Counted from the stretch's first letter, positions 33,197-47,868 are shown. The stretch: DNA of 64,000 nt from Saccharum officinarum (GCA_020631735.1 CM036160.1:2340407-2404406); one strand, 5' to 3'. A program made the numbers and translations. The notes: generated from the sequence alone by a model not told the origin.

Positions 33197-36100
33197 TTAG
33201 GAATAATCTTCATAATTGGGGTCATAGGTCTCATCATCATTGTCAAAATTGTCCAAATGGGCAACACTATCCGAAGGTTCTGTGTCTTCTTCATCCTCTC
33301 TGCCTAAATGGAATCGTTCAAGCATTTGAATGTCCTTCGGATTCAGCACTACATCTCCAAGGTCCCCTTCATCAACCGTTTCATTGTCTACTTCCATGGC
33401 AGTGCTCACACCGGATAAGACTATCTCAAAGCTCTCTTGTAGCCCATCCGCTTGATAGAACTCTCCATCATATGTGTCTGTGTTGAGGAAGGTGTAATCT
33501 TCATCATTTGGAACAACTAGTTTACCGTGCGAAGATACCTGGTGCACAATAGACCAACCCTTAAGATGGTCTTTGTCTTGGCACACGTATGGTGCATGAT
33601 ACACCTGCACGACCTATTGAGCCACAATATAGACATCTTTTCCTTCATAGACGGAATCATGTCTAATCTCGACTAGCCCATGATGAGGGGTCCATCTCGT
33701 TTGTCCAGGATCAAACCAGTGGCACTTGAATATGATAGGAGTAAGAGGTACCCGGTCCTCATATTCAAGTTCATAGATCTCCTCAATTATTCTGTAGTAT
33801 TCGACGCCATTAGTGCCTTGTGTAAAAACTTAGCTATTGGTGGTTTTCCGACTGGGCCGGAGCTGCTCGTGTCTTGACGTGTGGAAGCGATATCCATTCA
33901 CGTCATAACCGGTATATGACTTCACCCTTAACTTGAAGCCATTTGCAACCTATCTCAACTCGTCACTCATGGACGCATTGGTCTGCGCCTGCAAGCTCAA
34001 GCATGATACATCATTATAATATTGGAACGTACGAGGTACTAAGGAATATCGACGAATGTACAAGCTAAGTTGGAAAGTACCTTTTGTTTGAACCAATCAA
34101 TGAAATCAAGCCTTCCAGCTCCCGCGCCCTCCGAAAGAAGGGTATCATGTTCGTGTGGGGTAGGATCCCTTGGTTGATGCCACTCTTGACGAACAAATTC
34201 CCTATACTAGAGAGAATCAATGGGGTTCGATACAGAATAATGACGTCGTATTGAAACAAGTTCGATGAGAACTTAATGAATGGCTGAACCTCGACAAGGT
34301 TGGTGAACACATATAGCGTGATTCTGCGCCACTCTTCTGGATCCAATCTCTCAGGGGTCGATCCACTTGCGCTGCCTAGTTGGCCTTTGAAAATGTTGAG
34401 GGTCGATTCAACTTTGCCAGCATTGTAACGAGGGGGTGGATTATGCTTGCTAGGAAGGTTCGGCTTGTAGTAGGATGTCATGAAGTTTGAAACCTCCTCC
34501 TGAATGCTTGCCTCTGCAATGGAAGCCTCAATTCTGGCTTTATTTATACATTTCTTGCGAAGAGTCTTTAGACATCTCTCGATTGGATAGCACCAACTGG
34601 CCTATACGGGCGTCCCAACTATGCCTCGTTCAGGAGGTGCACAATCAGATGTTGCATCGAAAAGAAGAAGCCAGGTGGAAAGATCTTCTCAAGCTCACAG
34701 ACCAACTCAGGTGCCATTTTTTCCAGCTCTTCAATGATGAACTTAGACAACTCCTTGGCACAAAGCTGACGGAAGAAGTAGCTCAACTTTGCCAGCACTA
34801 GCCAGACATGCTCAGGGACATAGCCTCGAACCATCGCTGGAAGTATCTACTCAATCCATATGTGGTAGTCATGACTCTTCATCCCATTGACTCACAGAGT
34901 CTCTAAGTTCACACCCCTGCTCAGATTCGCTGCATACCCATCAAGGTACATTAAATCCTTGATCCATTGAAGCACTTCCCTCCTTTGACCTATTTTCAAG
35001 ACATAGGGGGCCTTAGGCCTTCTCCACTGCTTTCCTATTCCAGGATGCCGCATCTCTAGGTTTGGCCTATCACACAACGTTGTCAGGTCCACTCTAGCCT
35101 TAGGGTTGTCCTTAGACTTGTAAGTGTCCATAAGCATCGCCCAAAGTGCCTCGGTGATATTCTTTTTTAGTGTGCATGACATCAATGTTATGGGGTAGTA
35201 GGAGGTCATTGAAATAGGGGAGCCTCGTCAAGCCAGACTTATGAGTCCACATATGTTGCTCACCATATCCCATAAAACCACCATCTTCATTGGGCACAAG
35301 AGCCTCTATCTGAGCACGAACCTCTTGCCTAGTCCTCAAGCGCGGTCTAGGATCCATCACTTTGACACCTTTCGTAAAGCTCTTGACGTCTTGTCTGAAT
35401 GGATGGTCAAGGGGGAGGAATTGACGATGTTTGTCGAACAACGAATACTTGCCACCCTTCTTCAACCATATGAACCTCATAGCTTCCTTGCATAGTGGGC
35501 ATGGGAACTTCCCCTGAACACACCATGCGCACATCAATCCGTACACCAGGAAGTCGTGCAGGGAGTAGTGGTACCAGACATGCATTTTGAAGCTTGCCTT
35601 CGTAGCTCGATCGTATGTCCACACCCCTTTGACCCAAGCATCGATCAACTCATCTATCACAGGCTCCATGAAGACACCCATATTACTCCCCGGGTGTCTA
35701 GGGATTATCAATGATAGGAACACGGTATGCCGTTGAAAGGAGACACCAGGGGGGAGATTGAGGGGGATGACGAACATGGGCCAACATGTGTATGGTGCAG
35801 CAATCATATCATATGGATTGAACCCATCTGTTGCTAGCACGACACGTACATTACGAGCCTCCTTTGCTTTCTGAGGATGCCGCGCATTGAAGTACTTCCA
35901 TGCATCAGCATCAGATGCATGTATCATCTTCTCAGAATTGTACCGCTTCCCGTTTTTGTGCCACGTCATCTGTTTCGTGGATTTCTCGTTCATGAACAGC
36001 CGTTGGAGCCTCGCTAGGAAGGGAAGGTGTCGTAGGACTCTCATGGGGATCTTAACCTGCTTCTTCTGGCCATCGCCTGAGTCAACCTCCACGTACCTGG

Positions 36101-36806
36101 AGGATTTACACTTCGAGCAGTACTTTGCATCCGCGTGTTCTTTCCTAAATAGGACGCACCCCTTTGAACACACATGTATCTTATCATAGGGCATCTTCAA
36201 TGCAAGAAGGAGCTTCTCTAACTTGTACAAGTTCTTCGGCATAATATGTGTCGCCGGTAGCATATCGCTCCACACGGCCACCATCTTGTCGAAGCATTCT
36301 CGACTTAGGTTCAACTCGGCCTTCAACCCCATGACGTGACCAATGGCATCCAGCTGAGAAACATTAGTACGGTCATGAAGGGGTCTCTGTGCCGAGTCCA
36401 ACATCTGTTAGAAGGCATCTGCGTCAGCCTCCATCTCCTCCTTTTCATAGCATTCAGCGAACTAAGCTTGGTGAAAGTCATCCATCATGTCAGGTACCCT
36501 GGCATCATCATTGAAAGCCTCGAGCCGTGGTCTGATCACCTCCTCCCTGATACAATCGGCTTCACCATGGTGGATCCACCGGTGGTAGCCCGGAGTAAAT
36601 CTAGACTTCACAATATGTCTACCCATGGTGAACCTATCTTTCCTTCTCATGTTGTCACAACCGTTGTAGGGACAAACCACTAGAGAATGGCCTCCAGCAC
36701 TCTCGCCAAATGCATGCTTTAAGAACTCTTCAACCTTGACTATAAACATCGGGTCAAAATCGTACTCGTCTCTCCGGAGCGTGTACATCCACTCACGGTC
36801 CTCCAT
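33197..36806 (-). pseudogene. CACTA-1 transposase, TNP2 type
   Basis: Start MEDREWMYTLRRDEYDFDP at 36806, with a zinc-finger-like CPYNGCDN segment. A large open stretch (36404-35112, 430 residues) holds the transposase core, including VVLATDGFNPYDMI, a region with FPCPLCKEAM, and NIDVMHTKKE. Then come DUF4218-like sequence (34834-34619; YNAGKVESTLNIFKGQ near 34420) and a DUF4216-like end (GWSIVHQVSSHGKLVV near 33540). In-frame stops and frameshifts occur at about 36460, 35150, 34890 and between 34620 and 34480. This enzyme would cut the element ends. Confidence 0.8.
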
Positions 36807-37449
36807 CCTTTAACATATATATCAGCACACATGAGTGACCAGACAATTGCATCTACGCGGTGTACCTACTCTCTAATAGGTGAAGATAGGTCCTAATTCC
36901 ACTCGCGGATCCGTAGATGAGGTTAGTTTCCATGCTCCGCTCCTATCCGAGACGGAATTTCGGCAGCACCTCCTCGATGTTCTCCCGATACACGTCCTGC
37001 AAGGGAGAGTGTGTATCCGGAGAACAACAGGGGGTGATGCCGAAACATCATCTAGGACCAGAGCAGACCATGGAAACTAACCCATCTACGCATCCGCGGG
37101 CTGTCCAAAAAACATGGACAATCCGAAACAGATACGGTCGCAGATATGCAAAGATCTGCATACCTCTAACCGTATCTCTTTCGGACAGGAGACACCTAAC
37201 AGGGATACGTGACCTAAGACCATGATACGGATAGAGGGGTTATACCTAGGGGGCAGTGAATTGAGGCAAGCGGGGCAGTGGTGAGTCGACACAGTGGCGA
37301 AGCTACGTAGTGCAGGTAGACCCGCGACGCCGACGAACACGATCAGGGTCCTCCGGGTCACCTCCGATGGGCACGTCTCTGCAAAAGAAGAAACATAAAA
37401 CTATAAGTTAAAAATTTTGGTAGAACCTCCCCTACACGGGGAGGTTTCG

Positions 37450-37580
37450 AAAACCTGTAAAAAGAACGACACGAAGGCCAACATTCACAACGGCACGAAG
37501 GCCGACAATCACAACGGCACGAAGGCCGACAGTCACAATGGCATGAAGGCCGATAACCAGAACGGCATGAGCCGACAACT
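37450..37580. repeat. 24-bp tandem repeat, 4-5 copies (copy B)
   Basis: Same 24-bp unit as 31018-31125, upstream of the transposase gene. The preceding 60-70 bp are also related at the two sites. Confidence 0.8.
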
Positions 37581-37589
37581 AGATAAGGG

Positions 37590-38035
37590 GTGAAATACCT
37601 AGTCGCGGCACATGCGTCGACAGAGATGCCACGCGGAGAAGACGGCGACGAACATGACGAACGACACGTGGCGATGGCCGGGCCGGGAGCGCAGCTAGGG
37701 GCGCGGCTGGGCACGCGGGGGTCGGGGGCGCGGGCGCTGGGCCAGGGCGTGGGCGGCGGACGCGCGCGCGGCCGGGTCGGTGGCGCGGCCAACGGGCGCA
37801 GTCGCGGTCGGCGGGTGCGGCCAGGCGCGCGGGGGCCAGGGGCTGCGAACGCACGCGCGGCCGGGCCAAGGGGCGCAGCCGGGTGCACGGCCGGCGGGCA
37901 CTGGGGCCGGGGTCGCAGGCGTGGGCGGCGGACGGGGTCGCGGCGGAGGCGCGAGCGCGGGCGGCGTCGGGGGTCTGGGGCGCTGGGGTCGGGCGGGGTT
38001 AGGGTAGGAGGGCGGTTGGGTTGGTGGGCTTTAGA
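37590..38035. other. GC-rich low-complexity block in CACTA-1
   Basis: Very GC- and CpG-rich, with long open frames on both strands that are compositional (Arg/Gly/Ala/Pro). Likely the promoter-proximal region of the element. Confidence 0.5.
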
Positions 38036-38057
38036 TAGGATTTTTTATAAAACGTTT

Positions 38058-39142
38058 GCCGAGTGCCCCAGGGGACGACACTCGGTAAAGACCATTTTGC
38101 CGAGTGCCCCCTACTGCACTCGGCAATTTTTTTTATTTTTGACCCTAGTTTTTTTGTGTTGCCTTCCCACATTATTTAAAACTCCATTTTAAAAATTGGT
38201 GCAATTTTGACTTTTTTTGATATATTTCGTTAGTTTTTTTGTGTTGCCTTCCCACATTATTTAAAACTCCATTTTAAAAATTGGTGCAATTTTGACTTTT
38301 TTTATATATTTCGTTAGTTTATTTCGTTTCGTTGAATTTTTCGGAATATTTCAAATTTGAACTGCAGGTACATGAAATAATGAATTTTAGTGATTCAAAA
38401 AATGATAGTCATGGTATTTGGTGTATGTTGAGGCCGTATCTAGGAGCTCACATGAAATATTGAGCATCTCGTTGACGCAACATGTCGAGTTACTTGCGGG
38501 AAAAGTGATTTTAAATTATAAAAAATCCAAACGAAGTCCGAAAATCACGAAACTTGTCGAGGCGTCGTGTCATCGCATATGGAGGCCATGATAAAAAATT
38601 GAGAAGGTTTCAAGCATGTTGTGACGTCGGATGCCAAAAACCCAGACCTCTCCTGGCACCCGACAAAATTGATTTTAAAAAAAATAAAAGTATACTTTGG
38701 CGAGTGTAATACTAAGGCGCTCGGTAAAATAGTTTTTTTTTAAATGTGTTTTTAAAAAATAGAAAAATGCCGAGTGCCAGCCCTCTGGCACTTGACAAAA
38801 TATTGTTTAAAAAAAAGAAATTTTGCGAGTGCCTGTGTGATGACACTCGGCAAAATAGATTTTAAAAAATAAAAAAAATTGCCGAGTGTCGGCCGTTTGG
38901 CACTCGGCAAAATTTGACGGCAGGTGGCCGCTGTGACGTCCAACCACCTTTTGCCGAGTGTCGGCACTCGACAAAGACTAGGTTTGCCGAGTGTCAGTCT
39001 TGGCACTCGGCAAAGCCAGCTTTGTTGAGTGCTTTATTTTGCCGAGTGCGACACTCGGCAAAATATTACTTTGCCGAGTGCCTCGATAAAAAGCACTCGG
39101 CAAAGCCTTATGCACTCGGCAAAGTCCTGATGTCCAGTAGTG
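38058..39142. repeat. CACTA-1 subterminal repeats and right TIR
   Basis: About 15 copies of TTTGCCGAGTGC or its complement in both orientations, densest at 38880-39125, then the terminal ...CCAGTAGTG at 39134-39142. These are the expected binding sites for the element's second protein. Confidence 0.85.
38146..38315. repeat. 85-bp tandem duplication
   Basis: Two near-identical units (GTGTTGCCTTCCCACATTAT and following sequence begin at 38156 and 38241), period 85 bp. Confidence 0.9.
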
Positions 39143-40954
39143 TGTATTCATCACGTGATAGGGTGGACCGGCCGGCAGGCTGTGTAACGCAGTGTGGCTG
39201 GCAGCGGGGCCGTTGGGCGTACGAGGACGGCGCTGGGACGTTTGGTCGGCCGGCATGCAATGCCTGCCATGCCGGCAGCCCCCCAGGTAGGACAAGCTAG
39301 GCTCCCGCCGGCCGCCACTAGCTGCCATGGGCGCAGCAGGCCAGGGGCCGGGGGCTCCTGGGCTGACTGGTGAGTGGTGACGGCTGAGCGGTGAGCCATG
39401 ATGCATGCACGCAGACGCAGGTTTCGCGGAGCGAGCGTGGCGGGGGATTGGTTGGGCAGTGGGCACGCACGGGGCTCGCCCATCTGCGCACATACAGTAA
39501 GGAACGCTAGCTGACAAATATAACTAAGAAACATGATGACTTCGCATGTTGACGAAATCGACCTGACGACAAGGCGACACAACCAACACATAAAAATTCT
39601 AATTGACACCAGCATAAGATCCATATATAAGATAACAAAAGTATAAGAGTGTAAGACCATAAATCGACAATACACCAAAAACCAACCGCCAACAGCATGC
39701 ATGGATTGGACTACTGCAGTGTGGCGCCAGGCTACGTACATTATTGGACTGCCTAAAACAAGATATCCCATTTCGTATGATAAATATATTTATGATTTGA
39801 CTAAGTGTTGATAAATGTATAAAAAATTCATCTTTACAAAAATATATTATTTGCATTTTCAAACGGATGGAGCTCTATATGTATATCTTGGCGGGGTTCG
39901 AAGATTCTTTCTTATCTTGAAGTAGAACGGGGGACTTAATTAACTCATGCCAATGGATGGCGTGTACCATCCTTTTCAAGGAAAGACAAATTAGGTACTG
40001 ATAGATAGGCATTTCAAAATTTCTTTAAATCAAAATAGTCATCCAACCAAGTTCACACACAAAAATATAGGCCGCCATAGAGAGGTGTATGCCGATGACA
40101 AAAGGGGATCGGAGACCAATCTATGCATAAACATTTCTCACCAACTATACTTAGGTTTCATATGCTTGTTCTCTACTTTCTCAGGATTAAGTTCCCTCAA
40201 GGTTATGCCAAAAAAACAACGCTATAAAAATATTGAAACAACCACATTTATCGAAGTCCAGGATGTCATAAAAGTCGAATCACTAATCCGAAGTTTTAAT
40301 GTTCCAAAAAAGGCACCCATCCATCACATTTTTGACATGTATCGAAGTGTCAGGCCGTACGTAGCTTTAGCTGATGAATGCATGGCTTTCAAAGAGAAAT
40401 GATGCTAACGGAACATATATAACCAAGCAGCAAAAAGACATGAAAAATCAGACATTTTAATTAAACGGGGCTGACATACCCAACAAAGTTGGCAGGCAGG
40501 ATACATATCCCCGGTGGTAATAAAAGGCTGGCTCGATGTATCGCTTCCCAGCAGTAAAACTACAGAGTATATCTTGCATGTCCGGCAAGCGAGCTATGGA
40601 TCGTGAATTCATTATTGTGCTTGTGGCCATGGAGGTCATATGGACCGCGCCCTAGCTGATCGAGTGCCCCTTTTGCTATTATTGGTTGTTGGCTGCTGAG
40701 TGCTGAACTGCTGACGCTTGCCCACACCGCTCAGGTAGGGGTACCTGTGGACCGCCTGCTGGAAATTAAATTAAATTGCATGAACCCGGCCGGGATCCAA
40801 TCTCTCACACCGATCCCTACCTTTGTGAAGGATACGTGTATGTGAAATTAATCTCCCGGTTGGTTTGCTGATGATCCAAATAAGATAATGCTTTGTGGGA
40901 CCATATTTATGCATGTAATTGATAGATATGTTGGCCGCATGATTGGTTTAATAA

Positions 40955-40960
<6 letters not shown>
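39143..40960. other. Intergenic, one short unassigned ORF
   Basis: A frame at 40085-40402 (+) could encode about 100 residues, with an internal ATG giving MPKKQRYKNIETTTF. I recognise no family and the composition is AT-rich, so it may be chance or a degraded fragment. The remainder shows nothing. Confidence 0.4.

Positions 40961-41042
<82 letters not shown>
40961..41042. repeat. (TA)41 microsatellite
   Basis: 82 bp of uninterrupted TA dinucleotide. Confidence 0.97.
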
Positions 41043-41046
<4 letters not shown>

Positions 41047-41860
41047 GCAGCATTGCTACCAAACAAAGTAGCACCAGCATCTCCCATGTCGTCGACATCA
41101 TCGGGGAGCTGCCCTGACGCGATCAGGTCTTCGTTGATGGTTCTAGGGTAGTGCCCATCGTCGTCGTCCATGGCCAACCCAACCTTCTTCTACTTCTCGG
41201 CACCATACCTGAACGACACGTGCGACACCAGCATGATGCACCGCGCATCGGTCGACGACATGCGACCATGAAACAGAGAGTTCATTCATGTCAAGAAAAA
41301 GAGAGATCTAGGGTTAGGGTTCATGTGATGAACCTGCACAGCCGGAGTTCGGAGCCAAAGATGAAGAGGCGTGTCGGTAGGAGCACCACCCTGGCTGGTC
41401 AGCGCTGACGCTTGCCCAGATCGCTCGGGTAGCTGTGGACCGCGGTGACCGCCTACGTTGGCACGCCAGCAGGGTTCCTTGGGTTACTTTTGGGGCAGGG
41501 GGGGCGCTCTAGCAACTTTTTCGCCTCATGCCTACCTGGGCGAACGAAGCTGAGCCACTGTTCCTCCAAGTTGAGCCTCGTGTGGCCCGAGGCGCGTCGG
41601 CAGCCACGTCGTGGGCGTGGCACATGTACAAATCCTGTTGACATCCCACGTACGCGGCCGGCGCGGCGGGAAAAAATTTAGTAGGGATGGACCTTACCAA
41701 AACATGGTGCAAATTTGCAGTTGATGCGTGGGTCATGGGTCATCTGATTTACCATGCGGTTAAAATGATACGGTGGCCCACATGTCAGACAAACAGTTTG
41801 CACCATGTGGATGGTCCTCACCCAATTTTTTTCTGGTGCGGCAGCCCCCGTCGCCCTCGC
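41043..41860. other. Upstream region of the MYB gene
   Basis: A minus-strand frame at 41173-41043 encodes an acidic stretch (MAMDDDDGHYPRTINEDL) and runs into the TA repeat; not recognised. CACATGTCAG at about 41779 is a common grass promoter motif. No other gene seen. Confidence 0.4.
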
Positions 41861-41864
41861 GCCC

Positions 41865-41872
41865 TTTATAAG
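41865..41872 (+). promoter_or_regulatory. TATA box of the MYB gene
   Basis: TTTATAAG lies about 260 bp before the ATG in a pyrimidine-rich context; transcription would start near 41900. Confidence 0.6.
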
Positions 41873-42135
41873 CTCAGTTTCACACTCCTGTATCTGGAGC
41901 GCAACACAACGTAGGACGCTCCCGCCTCCCGGCCTGTCCTTGCACCTTGCTCGATCTGCTGCTACAGCTGATAAGCCGGTGTAGCAGCGAGCTAGGCGAC
42001 ACAGAGCAGGCCTTTTTTCCGCTCGCCCTTTCCCCATCGTCGTCGTCCCAATGCAAGCCCGGCCTTGCTACCTGCAGCTTCGTGTACCTGCCGGTTGAGG
42101 AGAGAAAGTGACCGGTCGATCCAGGCCGGCCATTG

Positions 42136-43513
<1,378 letters not shown>

Positions 43514-45533
43514 AAGCTTCTCAGGAATTTCTTTCGGTTCACTACTGTAATTTTCGTCTTTTCATCAATTAGCTAGCTAGGTAGACGTGTGGTGCGTGTC
43601 AGTGTTGCTTTTCTGCATCTCCCTCTGATGCTTTTCATCAAATCTGCAGGGTTGCTTTTCTTGGAATGCAACTGTACGTGCCTTATTCATCCACATCCAT
43701 GCTGCTGCCTAATGATTGCTAACACTGGTATATATGGTGTGCAACGCAGCTTAATGATTGCTGCTGATGCCTGCCTGCTCCCTCTGATGAGCGGCATACA
43801 ATTGCTTGATCCATTTGTTGATGATACTAGCATGTATGTTGTTGGACTGCTGTTGGGTTTTCAGAGTCAAATAAATCACTTTTCATATAAACAAAAGTCA
43901 AATAAATCTGGATTGACGGCTAGTACTTTTTAAGTTAGACAACAATCAAGTCTAATAACATATGTAGTAGGATATCGCAACTTGATATTGCTTGCTTGGT
44001 CTATATATGCATGGTCACCAGAGGTAACGCGCATGACCCATGCATTGACACTTTGACACGACTTACAAGCTTGCATGTGCCTTGTGCTCATACTGAGGGG
44101 CCATGCAACCTGCCGACACCTGGTCCCCTGTGTGCATCGACAGTGTGCCACAGTGCAACTGACCTTCGATCGATACTGTACATTCATCGTCTCAAGCATG
44201 GACGGAGCCAGTCTACGTCTGCATGCATGCACGTAATCGTGTACATATAAACAAGCTTCTTAATTAGTAGCGAATAAGTATTGCTCTTTAGTCTTTAGTT
44301 TAATCAAATCAACACGAAGAGTATACATCATGCAGCCGCCATGACCTAGTCGATCTCGAACTCAAAAGTGTGGATACATATGTGGGCTTTGAGCCTTGTC
44401 AATGGAGCTAATTATTAAGCACAAGGTGTTTTTCTCACTATACGTGTAGTACTACTAGCAATTAATAATACATAAAATCATGGTTCCAAGGAAAATACTA
44501 TAAAACTTTCACTCTAACCCTAATTGATATCAGCACCCCTTTCTGAAAGCCAGTATTCGTTCCACTCCGACATCAATGTGGGACCTTATACACGTATTAT
44601 TAACCTGCAAGTTAAACTTATTTTTTAATCATAATTAATATTAACGTCTTAGAAACCATTGCCACTGAATAACTCCCTAGTTTTATGTATAAAATTGGTG
44701 AGGCTGATGTTGGAAGGTGATCTCGGCTAATCTGAGATTAATCACAGGATTAACTTAAATATATAGAAGAAATCTAACATTAAGGAAAAATGCTAAAAAG
44801 ATGCAACTGAAATGAAGACACAAACCGAGTGATAATGAAACTTCAGTTGCGTCTAGGAGATGTAGATAATTGTACTTTCCTATCCTTCTTCTTCTAGAAT
44901 GTTTTCTTAATTTTCTCAAAATCAACTCCTTTTGGATCGGATGATTGGATCCATGTTTAGTTAATTATGTGCTTCATAAACTAGTCACATAAAATTAAAC
45001 CAAACAAGTTATTAATTAATCACCCAACAAATACCAATAAACAATAGAATAAATTAAATTACCTTACTCGTCTCATGCGATGCCTGATGGAATTGGACTA
45101 AGCCATGACTGCTGACTGCGTGAGGAGTTGCTCCATGGATCGTTCTTAACTTGGCACGATGCGCACCACGCACAAGCAGGCGAGCACAGCATGACGAGCG
45201 TTGCCCCGTCATCATGTAATTGGGCCCGTGCTAGCAAGCTACATAAGCCCACAAGCAACCTGCAGCCCAGATATGAGATGCTGATTCAGCTGTTCAGCTC
45301 TGAACGTACATATTGTTCTTCTTCTTGTCCTTCTTCTTCAGAGCAGCAGACCAGCAGTTCATGAACTCTTTCAAACGTTCATGGCAAAAGACATGCTTTA
45401 GGGGTATAAGTTCCAGAAATTGAGGTATGGCAAGCACCATACCTTGCAATATGGGAAGCTCCACCCTTGGATACAAAACAAGGGTTGCCTGATATTTATA
45501 GACCACCCTAGGATACATAGTCCAATTTATAGA
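43514..45533. other. MYB 3' region and intergenic DNA
   Basis: Probable 3' UTR just after 43513; a possible poly(A) signal AAATAAA lies near 43870. Beyond that, AT-rich DNA with no coding sequence or repeat ends recognised. Confidence 0.5.
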
Positions 45534-46408
45534 TGTCCAGCGGGCCGGCCCGGCCCGGGCCTGGGCCAGGATAAGGACGATGGGAGTCGGGCCGACACGG
45601 CACGCCATGCCTTCCGGGCCGTGCCGGAGCGGGCTTCGTGCTTGGCTACTGGCCTAGGCACGGTCCTATGGGCCGATTTTCGTGCTGGGCCAAGCCTATT
45701 GAGCATGGCGCATCCAGCGTTCCGGGCCAACCCGTGGCCCACCATAGAGCCAGAGAGCAGAGAGAGAGGCAGGACTGCGGGAGATGATGGCGATGCTCGA
45801 CGCTGGATCCCGCGAGAAGAGAAGGGGATGGAGGGGATTCGGCGAGCCACGGGGAAGCAGGAGCCCGAGGCGGCGGCGGCTACCAAGGCGGAGCTCGAGC
45901 ACACCGCGCTCGCACCCAAGGCGCAACCTTGTGGAGGGACGGGAGGAGAGGAGCCCGAGGTAGGTCGTGGATGGCCGCCGTCACGTTGGTCCCCTGCCGT
46001 GCACGAGGAGGCGGCGGGCAGCTGTAGGGCAGAGAAGCAGGTGACCGGGGGGGTGGGGGGGAGGTCGCGTCCGCGCCGCGCGTGTGCGGGGAACAGGAGG
46101 TGGTGGCGGCTGCATCTCTTGGATTGGAATGGGAAGGGAGTTAGGGTTACGAGGATAAGAGTGCATATATATTTGATTGGGGAGTTGGTGGTGCAGGCTA
46201 GGCTCTTAGCAGGCCGGCTGGCCGGGCCGCGCTCTGTGCACCGGGCTGTGCTGTGCCAGCCCACGTGCCTGAGTAGCGGGCCCAGGCACGGCCTGCTCCA
46301 CCAGGCCGGGCCAGCCTGGGCCTGCTGACCATCGGGCCGTGCCGTGCTTGGGCTGGGCCAAAATAGCGTGCTTCGTGCCAGGCTGTCGTGCCTCGGGCTG
46401 CATGGACA
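45534..46408. mobile_element. GC-rich hAT-like non-autonomous element, 875 bp
   Basis: Ends TGTCCA...TGGACA with an 8-bp near-perfect duplication TTTATAGA / TTTATAGT (45526-45533, 46409-46416). Both subterminal regions are dense in GGGCC and GGGCCGTGCC motifs in inverted orientation. Long frames inside are compositional. Confidence 0.6.
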
Positions 46409-47076
46409 TTTATAGTCCAACTCAATCATAGCCCCTAATACAACTCAAGTCCAATAGTAACATATTAAACATACATCTAAAACATAAATCGTACCTCGGT
46501 ATGATTGTACAATAATTTCAAGATGCAACTACTCCCTCCCTCTCAAAATAAGTGTTGCTGTGGTGTGCCTGTCAAACTTAGGTTTGTAGAAAATATTAGC
46601 AACATTTTTATCTCCAAATAAGTTTATTATGAAAATAAATTTAATGACCTATCTAATAATATCATGGTTTTAAATCTCAGGCTACGCCTCTTAGATGTTG
46701 TCCTCCATGATAGCTAAGTGCATCTATAGCCAGATGTAGCTGCAGCTAAGCCATTTAGCTGATTTTGCAAAAAGAAAAAAAACACAGAATCTTTCATAAT
46801 CTGATACCCATTTCTAATCAATTCATAACCAGTTCACTACATCACTGGAAACAAAATAATAGATCAACAATTATTAGACACTGGTTCCATAATGCTTGCG
46901 CCTTTGATGGAGCTCCACCGAGGATTTCTAGCCTCTTGTAGGCTTTCAAATAAGAGGAGTTGTGGTATCTCGCCGATGCACGAGGCCTACAGACTTTGGG
47001 TCTAGGTCACGGCTTGAGCTAGTTAATCTAGTTTGTGAGGTTTTTTGGTCAGGTCTCATTCTTGGGGTTTTTTATT

Positions 47077-47418
47077 GGAAAAAGTCTAATTGACCCCTAA
47101 CTATTGGGGGTGGTCTAGTTTACCCCCTCAACTATGAAACGGTCTAATTTACCCCCCTGAACTTTGCAAAACCGGCCAAATCATCCCCGCGAGCGGTTTT
47201 GGACAGTGGTTTTGCTACAGTAACAATGATTTGCTACAGTAACAGTGGTTTTGTCCTTTTCTTTTTTATTTATTTCGTCTGAATCTTTGAAAAATCATAG
47301 TTCGAGGGGGTGATTTGGCCAGTTTTGCAAAGTTCAGGGGGTAAATTAGACCGTTTCATAGTTGAGGGGGTAAACTAGGCCACCCCTAATAGTTGGGGGG
47401 GTCAATTAGACTTTTTCC
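47077..47418. mobile_element. Mutator-type MITE with long inverted repeats, 342 bp
   Basis: TIRs of about 65-70 bp beginning GGAAAAAGTCTAATTGACCC, flanked by a 10-bp direct repeat GTTTTTTATT (47067-47076 and 47419-47428), as expected for a MULE-derived MITE. It sits inside the hAT element. Confidence 0.85.
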
Positions 47419-47868
47419 GTTTTTTATTCAGTGCAACCTATTTTTTTCATTCAAACCATCATGGCTCGGCCCAGAGTGAGGTGGTGGTGTTCATTTAAGG
47501 GGTCAATCCCTTTCTCTTTATAATACAAAGATGCACAGCTCACCTGCAAATTCAAGAAAAAAAGAGATTGCAAAGTGAGCACTGAGCAGAGAAAACTTCC
47601 CAGGTTGCTCGTAGCTGCCTCCACCGCCGCTCGTAGCCCTACCACCACCGTTGACCGCCTCCGCATTGCAACCGCCGCCGCTGCCGCTTGTGGAAGTGAC
47701 ACGCTGCGCCACGCAGCCATCTCCAGACCATCGTTGCCTTTGGGGCTCCGAGGACGAGCGTAGAACCACAGCTGCCGCCACTGCCCGAGCACACCTCCAC
47801 CTTACCGCCTCTTGTGAGTGTAGTAGCCGTCGTCGTGTCTTTGACTCTTTCCTGGAGAAGAATGGGAG

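Larger units (their letters stand above)
30750..39142 (-). mobile_element. CACTA (En/Spm) transposon 1, decayed
   Basis: The right end is clear: 39142 inward, minus strand, reads CACTACTGGACATCAGGACT followed by many TTTGCCGAGTGC subterminal repeats. Inside are a TNP2-type transposase (33197-36806) and a second Ptta/En-Spm type protein (30974-33076), both minus. The left terminal inverted repeat was not found; the start given is approximate. Multiple stops and frameshifts make it non-autonomous. Confidence 0.8.

Noticed and set aside
37590..38192. 200-residue Gly/Arg-rich frame
   Set aside because: Extreme GC bias gives open frames on both strands; lies inside CACTA-1 next to its subterminal repeats.
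45420..46429. Two overlapping 300-residue frames on opposite strands
   Set aside because: Lie over a GC-rich non-autonomous element with TIRs and TSD; low-complexity translations.
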